64,000 nt of DNA from assembly GCF_001613065.1 (NCBI RefSeq), contig NZ_BDBQ01000028.1, positions 53,745-117,744 of the forward strand, in the 5' to 3' direction. This document shows positions 48,678 through 57,601 of this stretch, in pieces (the first letter of the stretch is position 1; each line of letters opens with the position of its first letter). Origin of the DNA: Nocardia miyunensis NBRC 108239 (lineage in GTDB: Bacteria > Actinomycetota > Actinomycetes > Mycobacteriales > Mycobacteriaceae). The position numbers were made by a program, and so were the translations under genes. The notes beneath the pieces were generated by a model. It saw only the letters and a list, made by a program, of their open reading frames with translations, ran no database searches and was not told the DNA's origin.

Positions 48678-48703
48678 TCCGTTCCCGGAAGGAGTTACCC
48701 GGT

Positions 48704-50125
48704 ATGCCAACCACTTTCATCACCGGCGGTACCGTCGTCTCGTCGACCGGCCGGATCGCCGCGGACATTCTCGTCGACGGTGAGCGGATCGCCGCGCTGC
48801 TCGAACCGGGCAGCACCGTGCTGGGCTCGGACCTCGCCCGCAGCGCGGACACGGTCATCGACGCCAGCGGTAAATACGTCGTCCCCGGCGGCATCGACGC
48901 GCACACGCACATGTCGATGCCGTTCGGGGGTACCACCGCCTCGGACGATTTCGAGACCGGCACCCGCGCCGCGGCGTGGGGCGGCACCACCACGATCATC
49001 GACTTCGCGGTGCAGAAGTTCGGGGAGCGGTTGCAGGACTGCCTGGCCACCTGGCACGAGATGGCCGCCGGGCAGTGCGCGATCGACTACGGGTTTCATC
49101 AGATCGTCGGGGATGTGAACGCGGCGTCGCTGAAGGCGCTGCGTGAGCTGCCCGGCGAGGGCATCACCAGTTACAAGTTGTTCATGGCCTATCCGGGCGT
49201 GTTCTACAGCGACGACGCGCAGATCCTGCGCGCGATGCAGACCGGCGCGGAGACCGGTCTGATGACGATGATGCACGCCGAGAACGGCCCGGCCATCGAC
49301 GTGCTTGTGAGCCAACTGCTCGAGCAGGGTAAGACCGATCCGTACTACCACGGCGTCGCGCGGGTCTGGCAGCTAGAGGAGGAGGCCACCCACCGGGCGA
49401 TCATGCTGGCCGATCTGACCGGCGCCCCGCTGTATGTCGTGCACGTCTCGGCGAAACAGGCCGTGGCGCAGGTGGCGGCGGCGCGGGATCGGGGCCGCAA
49501 CGTGTTCGGCGAGACCTGCCCGCAGTATCTGTACCTGTCGCTCGAGGAGCAGTTGGGCGCGCCGGGTTTCGAGGGCGCCAAGTGGGTGTGCTCGACACCG
49601 CTGCGCTCGCGCGCGGAGCATCATCAGGATCATATGTGGCAGGCGTTGCGTACCAACGATATTCAGATGGTGGCCACGGACCACTGCCCGTTCTGTATGA
49701 AGGGGCAGAAGGATATGGGTGTCGGGGATTTCTCCAAGATTCCCAACGGCATCGGCTCGGTCGAGCACCGGATGGACCTGATGTATCAGGGCGTGGTCGA
49801 GGGCCGGATCAGCCTCGAGCGGTGGGTCGAGATCACCTCCACCACACCGGCGCGCATGTTCGGGCTGTATGGCCGCAAGGGCGTACTCGCGCCGGGCGCG
49901 GACGCCGACGTGGTGATCTACGACCCGAACGGCCACACCTCCATCGGCCTGGGCAAGACCCATCACATGAACATGGACCACTCCGCCTGGGAGGGGTTCG
50001 AGATCGACGGCCACGTCGACACGGTGCTCTCGCGCGGCAAGGTCGTCGTCGACGCGGGGGAGTACCTCGGCCGCAAGGGCGACGGACGCTTCGTGCGCCG
50101 GGATCCCTGTCAGTACCTGATCTAG
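48704..50125 (+). CDS. dihydropyrimidinase / hydantoinase
   Basis: The 473-residue enzyme opens dihydropyrimidine or 5-substituted hydantoin rings. The binuclear zinc ligands are visible: His67 and His69 (DAHTH), the carboxylated Lys158 (TSYKLFMAYPG), and downstream His and Asp residues (VHVSAKQAV; ATDHCPFC with Asp). GGTTTIIDFA and VVIYDPNG are typical of the family. It lies 26 bases after the amidase gene with AAGGAG upstream. Together the two give ring opening and then removal of the carbamoyl group. Whether natural substrates are pyrimidines or hydantoins is open. Confidence 0.96.
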   Translation: MPTTFITGGTVVSSTGRIAADILVDGERIAALLEPGSTVLGSDLARSADTVIDASGKYVVPGGIDAHTHMSMPFGGTTASDDFETGTRAAAWGGTTTIIDFAVQKFGERLQDCLATWHEMAAGQCAIDYGFHQIVGDVNAASLKALRELPGEGITSYKLFMAYPGVFYSDDAQILRAMQTGAETGLMTMMHAENGPAIDVLVSQLLEQGKTDPYYHGVARVWQLEEEATHRAIMLADLTGAPLYVVHVSAKQAVAQVAAARDRGRNVFGETCPQYLYLSLEEQLGAPGFEGAKWVCSTPLRSRAEHHQDHMWQALRTNDIQMVATDHCPFCMKGQKDMGVGDFSKIPNGIGSVEHRMDLMYQGVVEGRISLERWVEITSTTPARMFGLYGRKGVLAPGADADVVIYDPNGHTSIGLGKTHHMNMDHSAWEGFEIDGHVDTVLSRGKVVVDAGEYLGRKGDGRFVRRDPCQYLI

Positions 50126-50135
50126 GGAGACGGCA

Positions 50136-51161
50136 ATGCAATTCGGAGCGGTACTGCAGTGCGACCCCCCGGCGGCGCGCACGGTGCATCTGGCGAAACT
50201 GGCCGAGGCGTACGGCTTCAGCCATGTGTGGACCTTCGATTCGCACATCCTGTGGCAAGAGCCGTACGTGCTGCACAGCCGAATCCTGAACGAGACCAAG
50301 CGAATTACGGTCGGGCCGATGGTGACCAATCCGGCCACCCGGGACTGGGCGGTGACCGCGTCCACCTTCGCCACCCTCAACGAGGCGTACGGCAACCGCA
50401 CGATATGCGGTATCGGGCGCGGTGATTCGGCCGTGCGGGTCGGCGGCGGACGTCCCACCACACTCGAGACGCTGCGCGAATCGATCCATGTGATCCGCGA
50501 GCTGGCCAACTCCCGGGCCGTCGAATACGGTGGGCGCACACTGCAACTCCCGTGGAGCGTCGGCTCGCGGCTGGAGGTGTGGGTCGCGGCCTACGGTCCG
50601 AAGGCTCTGACGCTCGCGGGCGAGGTCGCCGACGGATTCATCCTGCAACTGGCCGATCCGGACATCGCCGAGTGGATGATCCGCACCGTCCGGGAGGCCG
50701 CCGCCGCGGCCGGACGCGATCCGGGCGCGGTGAAGATCTGTGTGGCCGCGCCGGCCTACATCGGGACGGACTACGCGCACATGCGCGAGCAGTGCCGCTG
50801 GTTCGGCGGCATGGTCGGCAATCACGTCGCCGACATCGTCGCCCGCTACGGCGCGAACGGACAGGTCCCTACCGCACTTACCGACTACATCGCCGGGCGG
50901 CAGGGCTACGACTACAACCTGCACGGCCGCGCGGGAAATACCCACGCGGACTTCGTCACCGACGAGGTCGTCGACCGGTTCTGCATTCTGGGCACACCCG
51001 CGGAACACCTCGCCAAGCTGCACCGGCTCGCCGAACTCGGCGTCGATCAGTTCGCCGGATACCTGCAACACGACAACAACGAGGAGACCATGCGCGTGTA
51101 CGGCAACGTCGTCATCCCGCAGCTCACTCCCGCCGTGGTTGCATCGCGGGTGAAATCGTGA
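50136..51161 (+). CDS. LLM-class F420-dependent oxidoreductase (TIGR03842-type)
   Basis: The 341-residue protein has the luciferase-like TIM barrel with F420-family features: MQFGAVLQCDPPAARTVHLA, then YGFSHVWTFDSHILWQEPYV, and GIGRGDSAVRVGGGRPTTLE near the active site. I recall that the TIGR03842 group is found beside hydantoinase/dihydropyrimidinase genes, as here (ten bases after it). F420H2-dependent reduction of the pyrimidine ring or an oxidation of its products would fit, but this is inference. Its stop overlaps the next start (GTGA). Confidence 0.9.
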   Translation: MQFGAVLQCDPPAARTVHLAKLAEAYGFSHVWTFDSHILWQEPYVLHSRILNETKRITVGPMVTNPATRDWAVTASTFATLNEAYGNRTICGIGRGDSAVRVGGGRPTTLETLRESIHVIRELANSRAVEYGGRTLQLPWSVGSRLEVWVAAYGPKALTLAGEVADGFILQLADPDIAEWMIRTVREAAAAAGRDPGAVKICVAAPAYIGTDYAHMREQCRWFGGMVGNHVADIVARYGANGQVPTALTDYIAGRQGYDYNLHGRAGNTHADFVTDEVVDRFCILGTPAEHLAKLHRLAELGVDQFAGYLQHDNNEETMRVYGNVVIPQLTPAVVASRVKS

Positions 51162-51466
51162 CCGTAACTGAGAGCGATATCGACTGGCAGACATGCGATC
51201 TCGGCCAGATCCACGTCTTCTCCCGGCGGTTCACGCCGCTGATGATCGATGACGTCCGCCACATCGACCGCGAGCAGATCGGCGCTGGACCGGCCGGCAC
51301 AGGATATTTCGCTGTCAGCCAGGTGCGCGATGTGCTGATTTTCCTGGCCGACAACAGGATTCACGTGGTGCAGCCGAACATGGCGACATCCCGTGAGGTG
51401 GGGAACGTGGTGGGCGTGACTCGCGAGGTATTCGACCCGCGAGCCGACGACCTCGAGATCGAGTGA
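51158..51466 (+). CDS. 102-residue unknown protein of the hydantoin operon
   Basis: From GTG 51158, inside the stop codon of the F420 oxidoreductase gene, the frame encodes 102 residues: MTVTESDIDWQTCDLGQIHV, FSRRFTPLMIDDVRHIDREQ, later VRDVLIFLADNRIHVVQPNM. Strong codon bias and the four-base overlap show that it is real. It ends nine bases before the NCS1 transporter gene. I do not recognise the family. Its position suggests a binding or accessory role in pyrimidine or hydantoin turnover. Confidence 0.75.
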   Translation: MTVTESDIDWQTCDLGQIHVFSRRFTPLMIDDVRHIDREQIGAGPAGTGYFAVSQVRDVLIFLADNRIHVVQPNMATSREVGNVVGVTREVFDPRADDLEIE

Positions 51467-51475
51467 GGAACTTTC

Positions 51476-52915
51476 ATGACGGACACACAACCGGCGCCGG
51501 TGGCCGAACGTTCGGCGCTGGTCAATGCGGACCTGAAGCCCACCACCTCGGAAACCGACGCCTGGCGCACCTGGGACCTGTTCTGCCTGTGGATGACCTC
51601 GGCGCACAGCATCGGCAGCTACGGATTCGCCGTGGGCATGCTCGCCCTCGGTCTGACCGGGTGGCAGACCATGGTGGCGCTGTTCGTCGGCGTGCTGGTG
51701 CTGTGGGGCGGCAGCAATCTGATCGGCGTGGCCGGACAGCGGGTCGGGGTGCCGTTCCCGGTTTTCGCCCGCGGCGCCTTCGGGATATTCGGCGCGAATA
51801 TTCCCGCGCTGCTGCGGGCGCTGGTGGCGGTGTTCTGGTACGGCATTCAGACGTATCTGGCCTCCACCGCGCTGATCGTGCTGCTGCTGCGGGTCGCACC
51901 CGGGCTGAAATCGCTGACGCAGCACAGTTTCATCGGCCTGTCGGAGCTGGGCTGGATCTCGTTCCTGGTGCTGTGGGCGGTGCAATTGCTGATCATCACC
52001 TACGGCATGGAGGTGGTGCGCCGAGTCTCGGATTTCGCGGGGCCGGTGGTGTGGATCGGCATGCTGGCGCTCGCGATCTGGATTCTCGGAAAGGCCGGTT
52101 GGAGTATCGATTTCGGGTCTCGCGCGGGTGCTGCGCTGTCGAGCGGCAAGACCGTGGCGGCGTTCGTCGGGGTCGCGTTCCTGATGGTGGCGTTCATGGC
52201 CGGGCCGCTGGTGAACTACGCCGATTTCGCGCGCTTCTCGCCCAGTAGGCAGGCCATCGTGCGCGGCAACGCGTGGGGGATTCCGTTCAACGAGACCGCC
52301 TTCGTGGTGATCTCGATCGTCATCTCGCTGGCCACGCTGAAGGTGTACGGCAAGGTGCTGACCGATCCGGTGGAACTGGTCGCTCACATCCACAGCAATA
52401 CGATCGTCGTCATCGCCGCGGCGGTGTTCGCCATCGCGACGGTAGGCATCAACGTTGTGCTGAACTTCGTCTCCCCGTCCTACGACATCTCCAACACCGC
52501 ACCGAAATACATCTCGTTCCGCACCGGCGGCATCATCACCGCCGTGCTGTCGATCCTGGTCCTGCCCTGGAAGCTGTGGGCGAACCAGAATTTCATCGTC
52601 TACTTCCTCGGCGGCGTCGGCGCCCTGATGGGCCCGGTGTTCGGCATCCTGATCGTCGACTACTACCTCATCCGCCGCCAGCGGACCGTGGTAACCGACC
52701 TGTATTCCGAAGCGCCCCAAGGCACTTACCACTACACCCGCGGCTTCAACCCCCGCGCCCTGACCGCCCTGGTGATCTCGGGTGTGGTCGGAGTACTGGT
52801 TGCCCTGATCCCGCACTCCCAGTATATAACCGCCCTGTCCTGGCCTGTCGGCGTCATTCTCGGCGGCGGACTGATGTACGCCCTGAGCATCGGAAAGCGT
52901 TCCGCGAAAAAGTAA
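51476..52915 (+). CDS. NCS1-family nucleobase/hydantoin transporter
   Basis: A 479-residue transporter of the NCS1 family, with about twelve membrane helices. Features are LFCLWMTSAHSIGSYGFAVG (helix 1 region, substrate site), RVGVPFPVFARGAFGIFGAN, ALVAVFWYGIQTYLAST and LVNYADFARFSPSRQAIVRG. The group includes Mhp1 (hydantoin) and allantoin/uracil permeases, in line with the operon content. It ends the operon; no clear terminator follows, only a 12-base GC palindrome (GCGGCATGCCGC) at 52946. Confidence 0.94.
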   Translation: MTDTQPAPVAERSALVNADLKPTTSETDAWRTWDLFCLWMTSAHSIGSYGFAVGMLALGLTGWQTMVALFVGVLVLWGGSNLIGVAGQRVGVPFPVFARGAFGIFGANIPALLRALVAVFWYGIQTYLASTALIVLLLRVAPGLKSLTQHSFIGLSELGWISFLVLWAVQLLIITYGMEVVRRVSDFAGPVVWIGMLALAIWILGKAGWSIDFGSRAGAALSSGKTVAAFVGVAFLMVAFMAGPLVNYADFARFSPSRQAIVRGNAWGIPFNETAFVVISIVISLATLKVYGKVLTDPVELVAHIHSNTIVVIAAAVFAIATVGINVVLNFVSPSYDISNTAPKYISFRTGGIITAVLSILVLPWKLWANQNFIVYFLGGVGALMGPVFGILIVDYYLIRRQRTVVTDLYSEAPQGTYHYTRGFNPRALTALVISGVVGVLVALIPHSQYITALSWPVGVILGGGLMYALSIGKRSAKK

Positions 52916-52991
52916 TTAGATTCCAGTCGCCGATAAAGAGGAGATGCGGCATGCCGCGGACTGCACTTCTGTAAGATACGCAGTAGAAGCC

Positions 52992-53261
52992 TCACTGCTC
53001 CGGTTTGGGTGGCCAAGTCTCATCATCATATTCAGCGGTGGGTTCGAGGTAGTATGACCGCGACGGATCGAACGGAATATCTATACCTGCACGATGAGAG
53101 ATTGCACTGATTTGATCGGCATTCAATCTGTATACGTATACAAGGTCCTCGAGAGGAATGCCGAGCAGCTCACATGCAAAGTTATATCCGATTGGCGTCA
53201 CATCGATCTCGCTGACCAGCTGTTCAGATGCCTTGTCGTAGGCGGTGACTTCGAACCTCAT
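52992..53261 (-). CDS. probable immunity protein for the colicin E3-like toxin
   Basis: An 89-residue, strongly acidic protein (17 Asp/Glu, six Lys/Arg by my count) whose start overlaps the toxin stop (ATGA at 53258-53261). Sequence: MRFEVTAYDKASEQLVSEID, later LGIPLEDLVYVYRLNADQIS and HRAGIDIPFDPSRSYYLEPT. Size, charge and position fit an immunity protein; colicin E3's Im3 is also acidic and about 84 residues. I cannot show homology to Im3 with certainty. Its low-GC codon use matches the toxin gene. Confidence 0.75.
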   Translation of the reverse strand: MRFEVTAYDKASEQLVSEIDVTPIGYNFACELLGIPLEDLVYVYRLNADQISAISHRAGIDIPFDPSRSYYLEPTAEYDDETWPPKPEQ

Positions 53262-54745
53262 GGCTCAACCTTTCTCGTCTTGTCGGCTGGTTTGGTCTGA
53301 ACTCCTGTGTCAGGATCGTACTCACCAAGGTGTTTGCCGTTTTTGCTGTACATTTCTACCGTTTTATGTTGATAATCCCACTCGTATATCCTTCCCTTTG
53401 GATCCTTCCACCGCGGTCGAAGTTTACCTCCGCCCTGGACCGGAGTTTTCATGTCCACCTTTTTGGCATCGGGGAATGCTTTCAGGGCCTTGGGGGCTGG
53501 TTTGCGCTCGACTGGGCCTCGTCCTCCAGGGCTCTTGCGGGCCATCGGCGACACCATATTGCCCTGAACGTCGCGAGCCGAGTCCGTAATGCCGCCCGCC
53601 GCTAGGCCCACACCCGCCGCGATAACTCCTGCTGAAGCGATGTTGGTCGGAACGCCGAGCGCCGCTCCCAGACCCGTAGCATCAAGTCCCGTTCCCAGGA
53701 TCTCGCCGCCGCCACCCAATGTCGTCAGAGCGAAACCGGCGACCGTCGTGGCGATATCAGTTCCCATACGCAATGGATCGTGCTGGATCGCATTACCGTA
53801 AGAAGCGACCACATTGACCAGCTCCGCTGCCACATTGTAGAGAACGATTCCCACATATCGCGCGGCATCGGAAGCAATTTTTTCGACCTTCTCCGCCTCG
53901 GAGGCGATAATGCTGCCGAGCGCATCGGCTTCGGATCCGAAATTGTCGAGTATCGTGCGGATTTCATCCGCTACGCCGCTGTGATCACCTTCGATCAGGT
54001 GAATCACACCCGAAATCAATGAGGACGGGTGTGTGACCTTTGCTGTGAGCTGCGCCAACGCCTCGTCGACATCGTCCAAGTGCTGTGCGTGCTGCTCGAG
54101 CTGCGCCGCAAGATTCGTGCAGGAGCTTGCCGTATTTGTCAACCAGGCAGCGATAGAGGTAATCGAATCACAGATATCCCCTCCCTCGGGAATATTCTGT
54201 GCGGCGACGTTCGCTTTGGGGGCGCCGAGACTTGCCGAGTTGCTACTGCATGTCGCTCCCATCGAACGCCATGCCGTGGCAGCGGTGCGCAATTTGCTTT
54301 GGTCGCCATTCGGGCAAACCATGCCGGCGAGCAATTCTGCGGTTCGCGCGAATATAGACTCACCTACGCCGCCCTCGCTCGAAGGGGGATACTTGACCTG
54401 GATCTGCGGGGTTTCAGCTGGGAATGGAATCGGGCAACTCTCGCTAGTGCCCATATCGGATGCCGCATTGGCGTTGCCGTGATTTGCTCCGCACGCCTTG
54501 ACGGCGTCACCGATACGTGCCGTGCCATTCACAATATTCGTCAACGCCAGCATGAGTGCGTTCGTCGTCTTGTTGACGGATTTCGCCAGCACGACGCCGG
54601 ACGGATCGTTGCCGCACATGCCGCCACAAGTCGACAGACTCGTCTGAAGAGCTGTCAGCTGGGTAGAGACTCCGCTGGACACCGTATTCAGGGAAGAGCC
54701 TGCACTGGTGAGTGCATCAGGCGATACATCGACCGGCGGGCTCAT
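53258..54745 (-). CDS. type VII-linked polymorphic toxin with colicin E3-type rRNase domain
   Basis: A 495-residue protein. The N-terminal half is helical and polar with scattered cysteines (residues 1-290), like ESX-exported effectors. A hydrophobic Gly/Ala-rich segment (about 335-395, IATTVAGFALTTLGGGG) may insert in membranes. The C-terminal 60 residues match the colicin E3/cloacin cytotoxic domain: WKDPKGRIYEWDYQH with Asp457, His460 and Glu464 at the spacing of E3's catalytic Asp510, His513 and Glu517, then LGEYDPDTGVQTKPAD, with Arg491 for Arg545. E3 cuts 16S rRNA in the decoding centre. It overlaps the WXG100 gene before it and the immunity gene after it. Confidence 0.88.
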   Translation of the reverse strand: MSPPVDVSPDALTSAGSSLNTVSSGVSTQLTALQTSLSTCGGMCGNDPSGVVLAKSVNKTTNALMLALTNIVNGTARIGDAVKACGANHGNANAASDMGTSESCPIPFPAETPQIQVKYPPSSEGGVGESIFARTAELLAGMVCPNGDQSKLRTAATAWRSMGATCSSNSASLGAPKANVAAQNIPEGGDICDSITSIAAWLTNTASSCTNLAAQLEQHAQHLDDVDEALAQLTAKVTHPSSLISGVIHLIEGDHSGVADEIRTILDNFGSEADALGSIIASEAEKVEKIASDAARYVGIVLYNVAAELVNVVASYGNAIQHDPLRMGTDIATTVAGFALTTLGGGGEILGTGLDATGLGAALGVPTNIASAGVIAAGVGLAAGGITDSARDVQGNMVSPMARKSPGGRGPVERKPAPKALKAFPDAKKVDMKTPVQGGGKLRPRWKDPKGRIYEWDYQHKTVEMYSKNGKHLGEYDPDTGVQTKPADKTRKVEP

Positions 54746-55038
54746 ATATCGAACATTCCCTTATTGCCTTTCAATGCGGTGCCGTAATTGCCGTGAGCGG
54801 TCCGGGCGGCGGTCTCGATGGAATTCAGGCCGTCTCGAATCTCCGTGGCCGCCGCGCTCCATTCCTGGTGTGCTGACGAATACGCTGATGAGGCTTCACC
54901 CGACCACGATTGCGTCAATTGATCAGCACACTTGTCTAATTCCGAAAGGTGCTCGGTTAGGAGTTCGGCGAATGCTTTGATTCTAACGGTCACCTGATCC
55001 AGATGATCCAGGTCGACGGAGAAGTCGGCGCTACTCAT
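54742..55038 (-). CDS. WXG100-family protein (Esx-like), second
   Basis: A 98-residue helical-hairpin protein with the turn motif WSG (QSWSGEASSAYSSAHQEWSA). The first helix is DLDHLDQVTVRIKAFAELLT and the second follows from AATEIRDGLNSIETAARTAH. Its start overlaps the preceding WXG100 stop and its stop overlaps the toxin start (both ATGA). WXG100 proteins form heterodimers and guide substrates to ESX (type VII) secretion systems. No ESX machinery gene is in this window. Confidence 0.92.
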   Translation of the reverse strand: MSSADFSVDLDHLDQVTVRIKAFAELLTEHLSELDKCADQLTQSWSGEASSAYSSAHQEWSAAATEIRDGLNSIETAARTAHGNYGTALKGNKGMFDI

Positions 55039-55361
55039 GGCAAGTCCAATGAACTTATCGAAGATGCGAAATTCGTGTCGGTCTGCGAGAAGTTGTCTGC
55101 GGTGATCCCGAGCTTTGTGGCCAGCTCGAACAACGCATCCCACGTGTCCGCCGCCCCAGCGTGTAGCTCGCTCCACCCTGCCTGATAGGAACTCGACGCA
55201 GTACCTGTCCAACTGGTGCCCAGATTCCGCACCTCGGTGTTGAGCGTTGCCGCGGCGGACCGAAGTTCCGAGGCCAGGCGATACGCCATACGGCCGAATT
55301 CCCTCACATCTTCCGGAACGACATCGAAAGCGCTGCCAGCGGTTCCCTCTGATTGTGCCAT
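55035..55361 (-). CDS. WXG100-family protein (Esx-like), first
   Basis: A 108-residue WXG100 protein, first gene of the toxin cassette. The motif is WTG (TSWTGTASSSYQAGWSELHA), preceded by VVPEDVREFGRMAYRLASEL and followed by WDALFELATKLGITADNFSQ, with TDTNFASS near the C-terminus. It presumably pairs with the next WXG100 protein. ATG 55361 is chosen; the frame is open to 55418 but the extension lacks family features. The four genes form one operon with every junction an ATGA overlap. Confidence 0.92.
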   Translation of the reverse strand: MAQSEGTAGSAFDVVPEDVREFGRMAYRLASELRSAAATLNTEVRNLGTSWTGTASSSYQAGWSELHAGAADTWDALFELATKLGITADNFSQTDTNFASSISSLDLP

Positions 55362-55502
55362 GATGATTCTCCCCCTCGATATCGCTGTGGCAGAATATCT
55401 TTCAGCTCTTGTGAGCATACTCGCCTCGAGAAGCTCGAGGCGTCCTTCGATCAGAGGGCCGGATCAGGGCGACGATCCTACCCGGCGGTGTCGGATTAGT
55501 AT

Positions 55503-55555
55503 GCCGCACAAAACCATTCGGACCCGCTCACGATGAGCGGGTCCGAATTCACAGC
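55503..55555 (-). repeat. hairpin repeat, copy 2 (also ilvD terminator)
   Basis: ATTCGGACCCGCTC pairs with GAGCGGGTCCGAAT (14-bp stem at 55516-55548, ACGAT loop), 18 bases after the ilvD stop on the minus strand. The flank GCCGCACAAAAC and the stem correspond to copy 1 at 46690-46740. Stem positions differ in a paired way. Confidence 0.75.
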
Positions 55556-55565
55556 GAAAGGGCTA

Positions 55566-57407
55566 CTACGGCACGCGACGGACAGCGCCCTTGTCGGCCG
55601 ACGTCGCCAACGCGGCGTAGGCGCGCAGCGCGGTGGTGATCGGGCGATCGCGGGCGACCGGCTGCCAAGGACGTTCGCGCGCATCCATTTTCGCGCGACG
55701 TTCGGCGAGCACCTCGTCGGAGACGAGCAGTTCCAGCGCGCGGGTGTGCACGTCGACGCGGATGCGGTCGCCGTCCTCGATCAGGCCGATGGTGCCGCCG
55801 CTGGCCGCCTCGGGGGAGATGTGGCCGATCGACAGGCCCGAGGTGCCGCCGGAGAAGCGGCCGTCGGTGATCAGCGCGCAGACTTTGCCCAGGCCCAGGC
55901 CCTTCAGGAACGAGGTGGGATGCAGCATTTCCTGCATGCCGGGACCGCCCGCGGGGCCCTCGTACCGGATGACGACGACGTCGCCGGGGGTGATCTTCTT
56001 GCCGAGGATGGCCGAGACCGCGTCCTCCTGGGATTCGAGCACCACGGCCGGACCCTCGAAGGTGAACAGGTCCTCATCGATGCCCGCGGTCTTGAGGATC
56101 GCGCCGTCGGGGGCGATATTGCCCTTGAGCACGCACAGCCCGCCCTCGACCGTGTACGCGTGCGCGAGATCGCGGATGCAGCCGCCCTCGGCGTCGGTGT
56201 CCAGCGAGGACCAGCGGTTGTTCGTGGAGAACGGCACCGTCGTGCGCACCCCGCCGGGCGCGGCGTGGAACAGCTCGAGCGCCTCGTCGGACGCCTTGCC
56301 CGAGCGGATGTCCCAGGTGTCCAGCCATTCGTCGAAGCTGCGGGTGTGCACGGTGGAGACGTCGGTCTCCAGCAGTCCCGCGCGACGCAACTCACCGAGG
56401 ATGGCGGGGATGCCACCGGCGCGGTGCACGTCTTCCATGTGGTAATCGGAGTTGGGGGAGACCTTCGACAGGCATGGCACGCGACGCGAGATCTCGTCGA
56501 TGGTGCCCAGATCGAAGTCGATCTCACCCTCCTGTGCGGCGGCGAGGGTGTGCAGCACCGTGTTGGTGGAACCGCCCATGGCCACGTCCAGGGCCATCGC
56601 GTTGCGGAAAGCCTTGGCGTTGGCGATGTTTCGCGGCAGGACCGAGGCGTCGTCCTCGCGGTACCAGCGGTTGGCGGCCTCGACGACGGCGGTCCCGGCC
56701 CGCTCGAACAGCGCGCGACGGGCGGCGTGGGTGGCCAGCGTGGAGCCGTTGCCCGGCAGGGCCAGGCCCAGCGCCTCGGTCAGGCAGTTCATCGAGTTGG
56801 CGGTGAACATGCCCGAACAGGAACCGCAGGTCGGGCAGGCGCTGCGCTCGACCTCGGACAGGCCCTCGTCGTCCACGGCGCTCGACGCGCTCGCGGAGAT
56901 GGCGGTGATCAGGTCGGTCGGCGCCTGCGCGACACCGCCGACGACCACCGCCTTACCGGCCTCCATCGGACCGCCGGAGACGAACACCGTCGGGACGTTC
57001 AGGCGCATCGCGGCATTGAGCATGCCGGGGGTGATCTTGTCGCAGTTGGAGATGCACACCAGCGCGTCGGCGGTGTGCGCGTTGACCATGTACTCCACCG
57101 AATCGGCGATGATCTCGCGGCTGGGCAGCGAGTAGAGCATGCCGCCGTGACCCATCGCGATGCCGTCGTCCACGGCGATGGTGTGGAATTCGCGCGGTAC
57201 GCCGCCCGCGGCCCGGACCGCGTCCGCCACGATCTCGCCGACGTCCTTCAGATGCACGTGGCCGGGAACGAACTGGGTGTACGAGTTCGCGATAGCGACG
57301 ATCGGCTTACCGAAATCGGAGTCGGTGAGGCCGGTGGCCCGCCACAGCGCGCGTGCGCCTGCGGCATTGCGGCCGGCCGTGGTGGTACGTGAACGAAGCG
57401 GTGGCAT
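55566..57407 (-). CDS. ilvD: dihydroxy-acid dehydratase
   Basis: The 613-residue enzyme dehydrates dihydroxy acids to 2-keto acids, the third step of Ile/Val synthesis, and belongs to the IlvD/Edd family. Iron-sulfur cysteine motifs are [13 protein letters not shown] and [40 protein letters not shown] and [20 protein letters not shown] are typical. It is complete. It lies on the opposite strand from ilvBNC, with the cfp6-like gene in between, rather than in the same operon. M. tuberculosis has its ilvD elsewhere, so this placement differs. Confidence 0.97.
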   Translation of the reverse strand: MPPLRSRTTTAGRNAAGARALWRATGLTDSDFGKPIVAIANSYTQFVPGHVHLKDVGEIVADAVRAAGGVPREFHTIAVDDGIAMGHGGMLYSLPSREIIADSVEYMVNAHTADALVCISNCDKITPGMLNAAMRLNVPTVFVSGGPMEAGKAVVVGGVAQAPTDLITAISASASSAVDDEGLSEVERSACPTCGSCSGMFTANSMNCLTEALGLALPGNGSTLATHAARRALFERAGTAVVEAANRWYREDDASVLPRNIANAKAFRNAMALDVAMGGSTNTVLHTLAAAQEGEIDFDLGTIDEISRRVPCLSKVSPNSDYHMEDVHRAGGIPAILGELRRAGLLETDVSTVHTRSFDEWLDTWDIRSGKASDEALELFHAAPGGVRTTVPFSTNNRWSSLDTDAEGGCIRDLAHAYTVEGGLCVLKGNIAPDGAILKTAGIDEDLFTFEGPAVVLESQEDAVSAILGKKITPGDVVVIRYEGPAGGPGMQEMLHPTSFLKGLGLGKVCALITDGRFSGGTSGLSIGHISPEAASGGTIGLIEDGDRIRVDVHTRALELLVSDEVLAERRAKMDARERPWQPVARDRPITTALRAYAALATSADKGAVRRVP

Positions 57408-57601
57408 AGGTGTCGGGTCCTCGAATCTCGTCGCGGGGGCTGTTCGGCGACTGGTGACTGCCTGGACGGCCCTTTTACGGTACTCCCGAGTGAGGAGGAT
57501 GTGATGCGCCGGTGGGCGACTTCGCGGCCCGCGACATTGTTGTATCGCGATCGACCGATTTCTGTACTAGCACACAACCGGCGGCCGATATTCCCGCGAC
57601 A

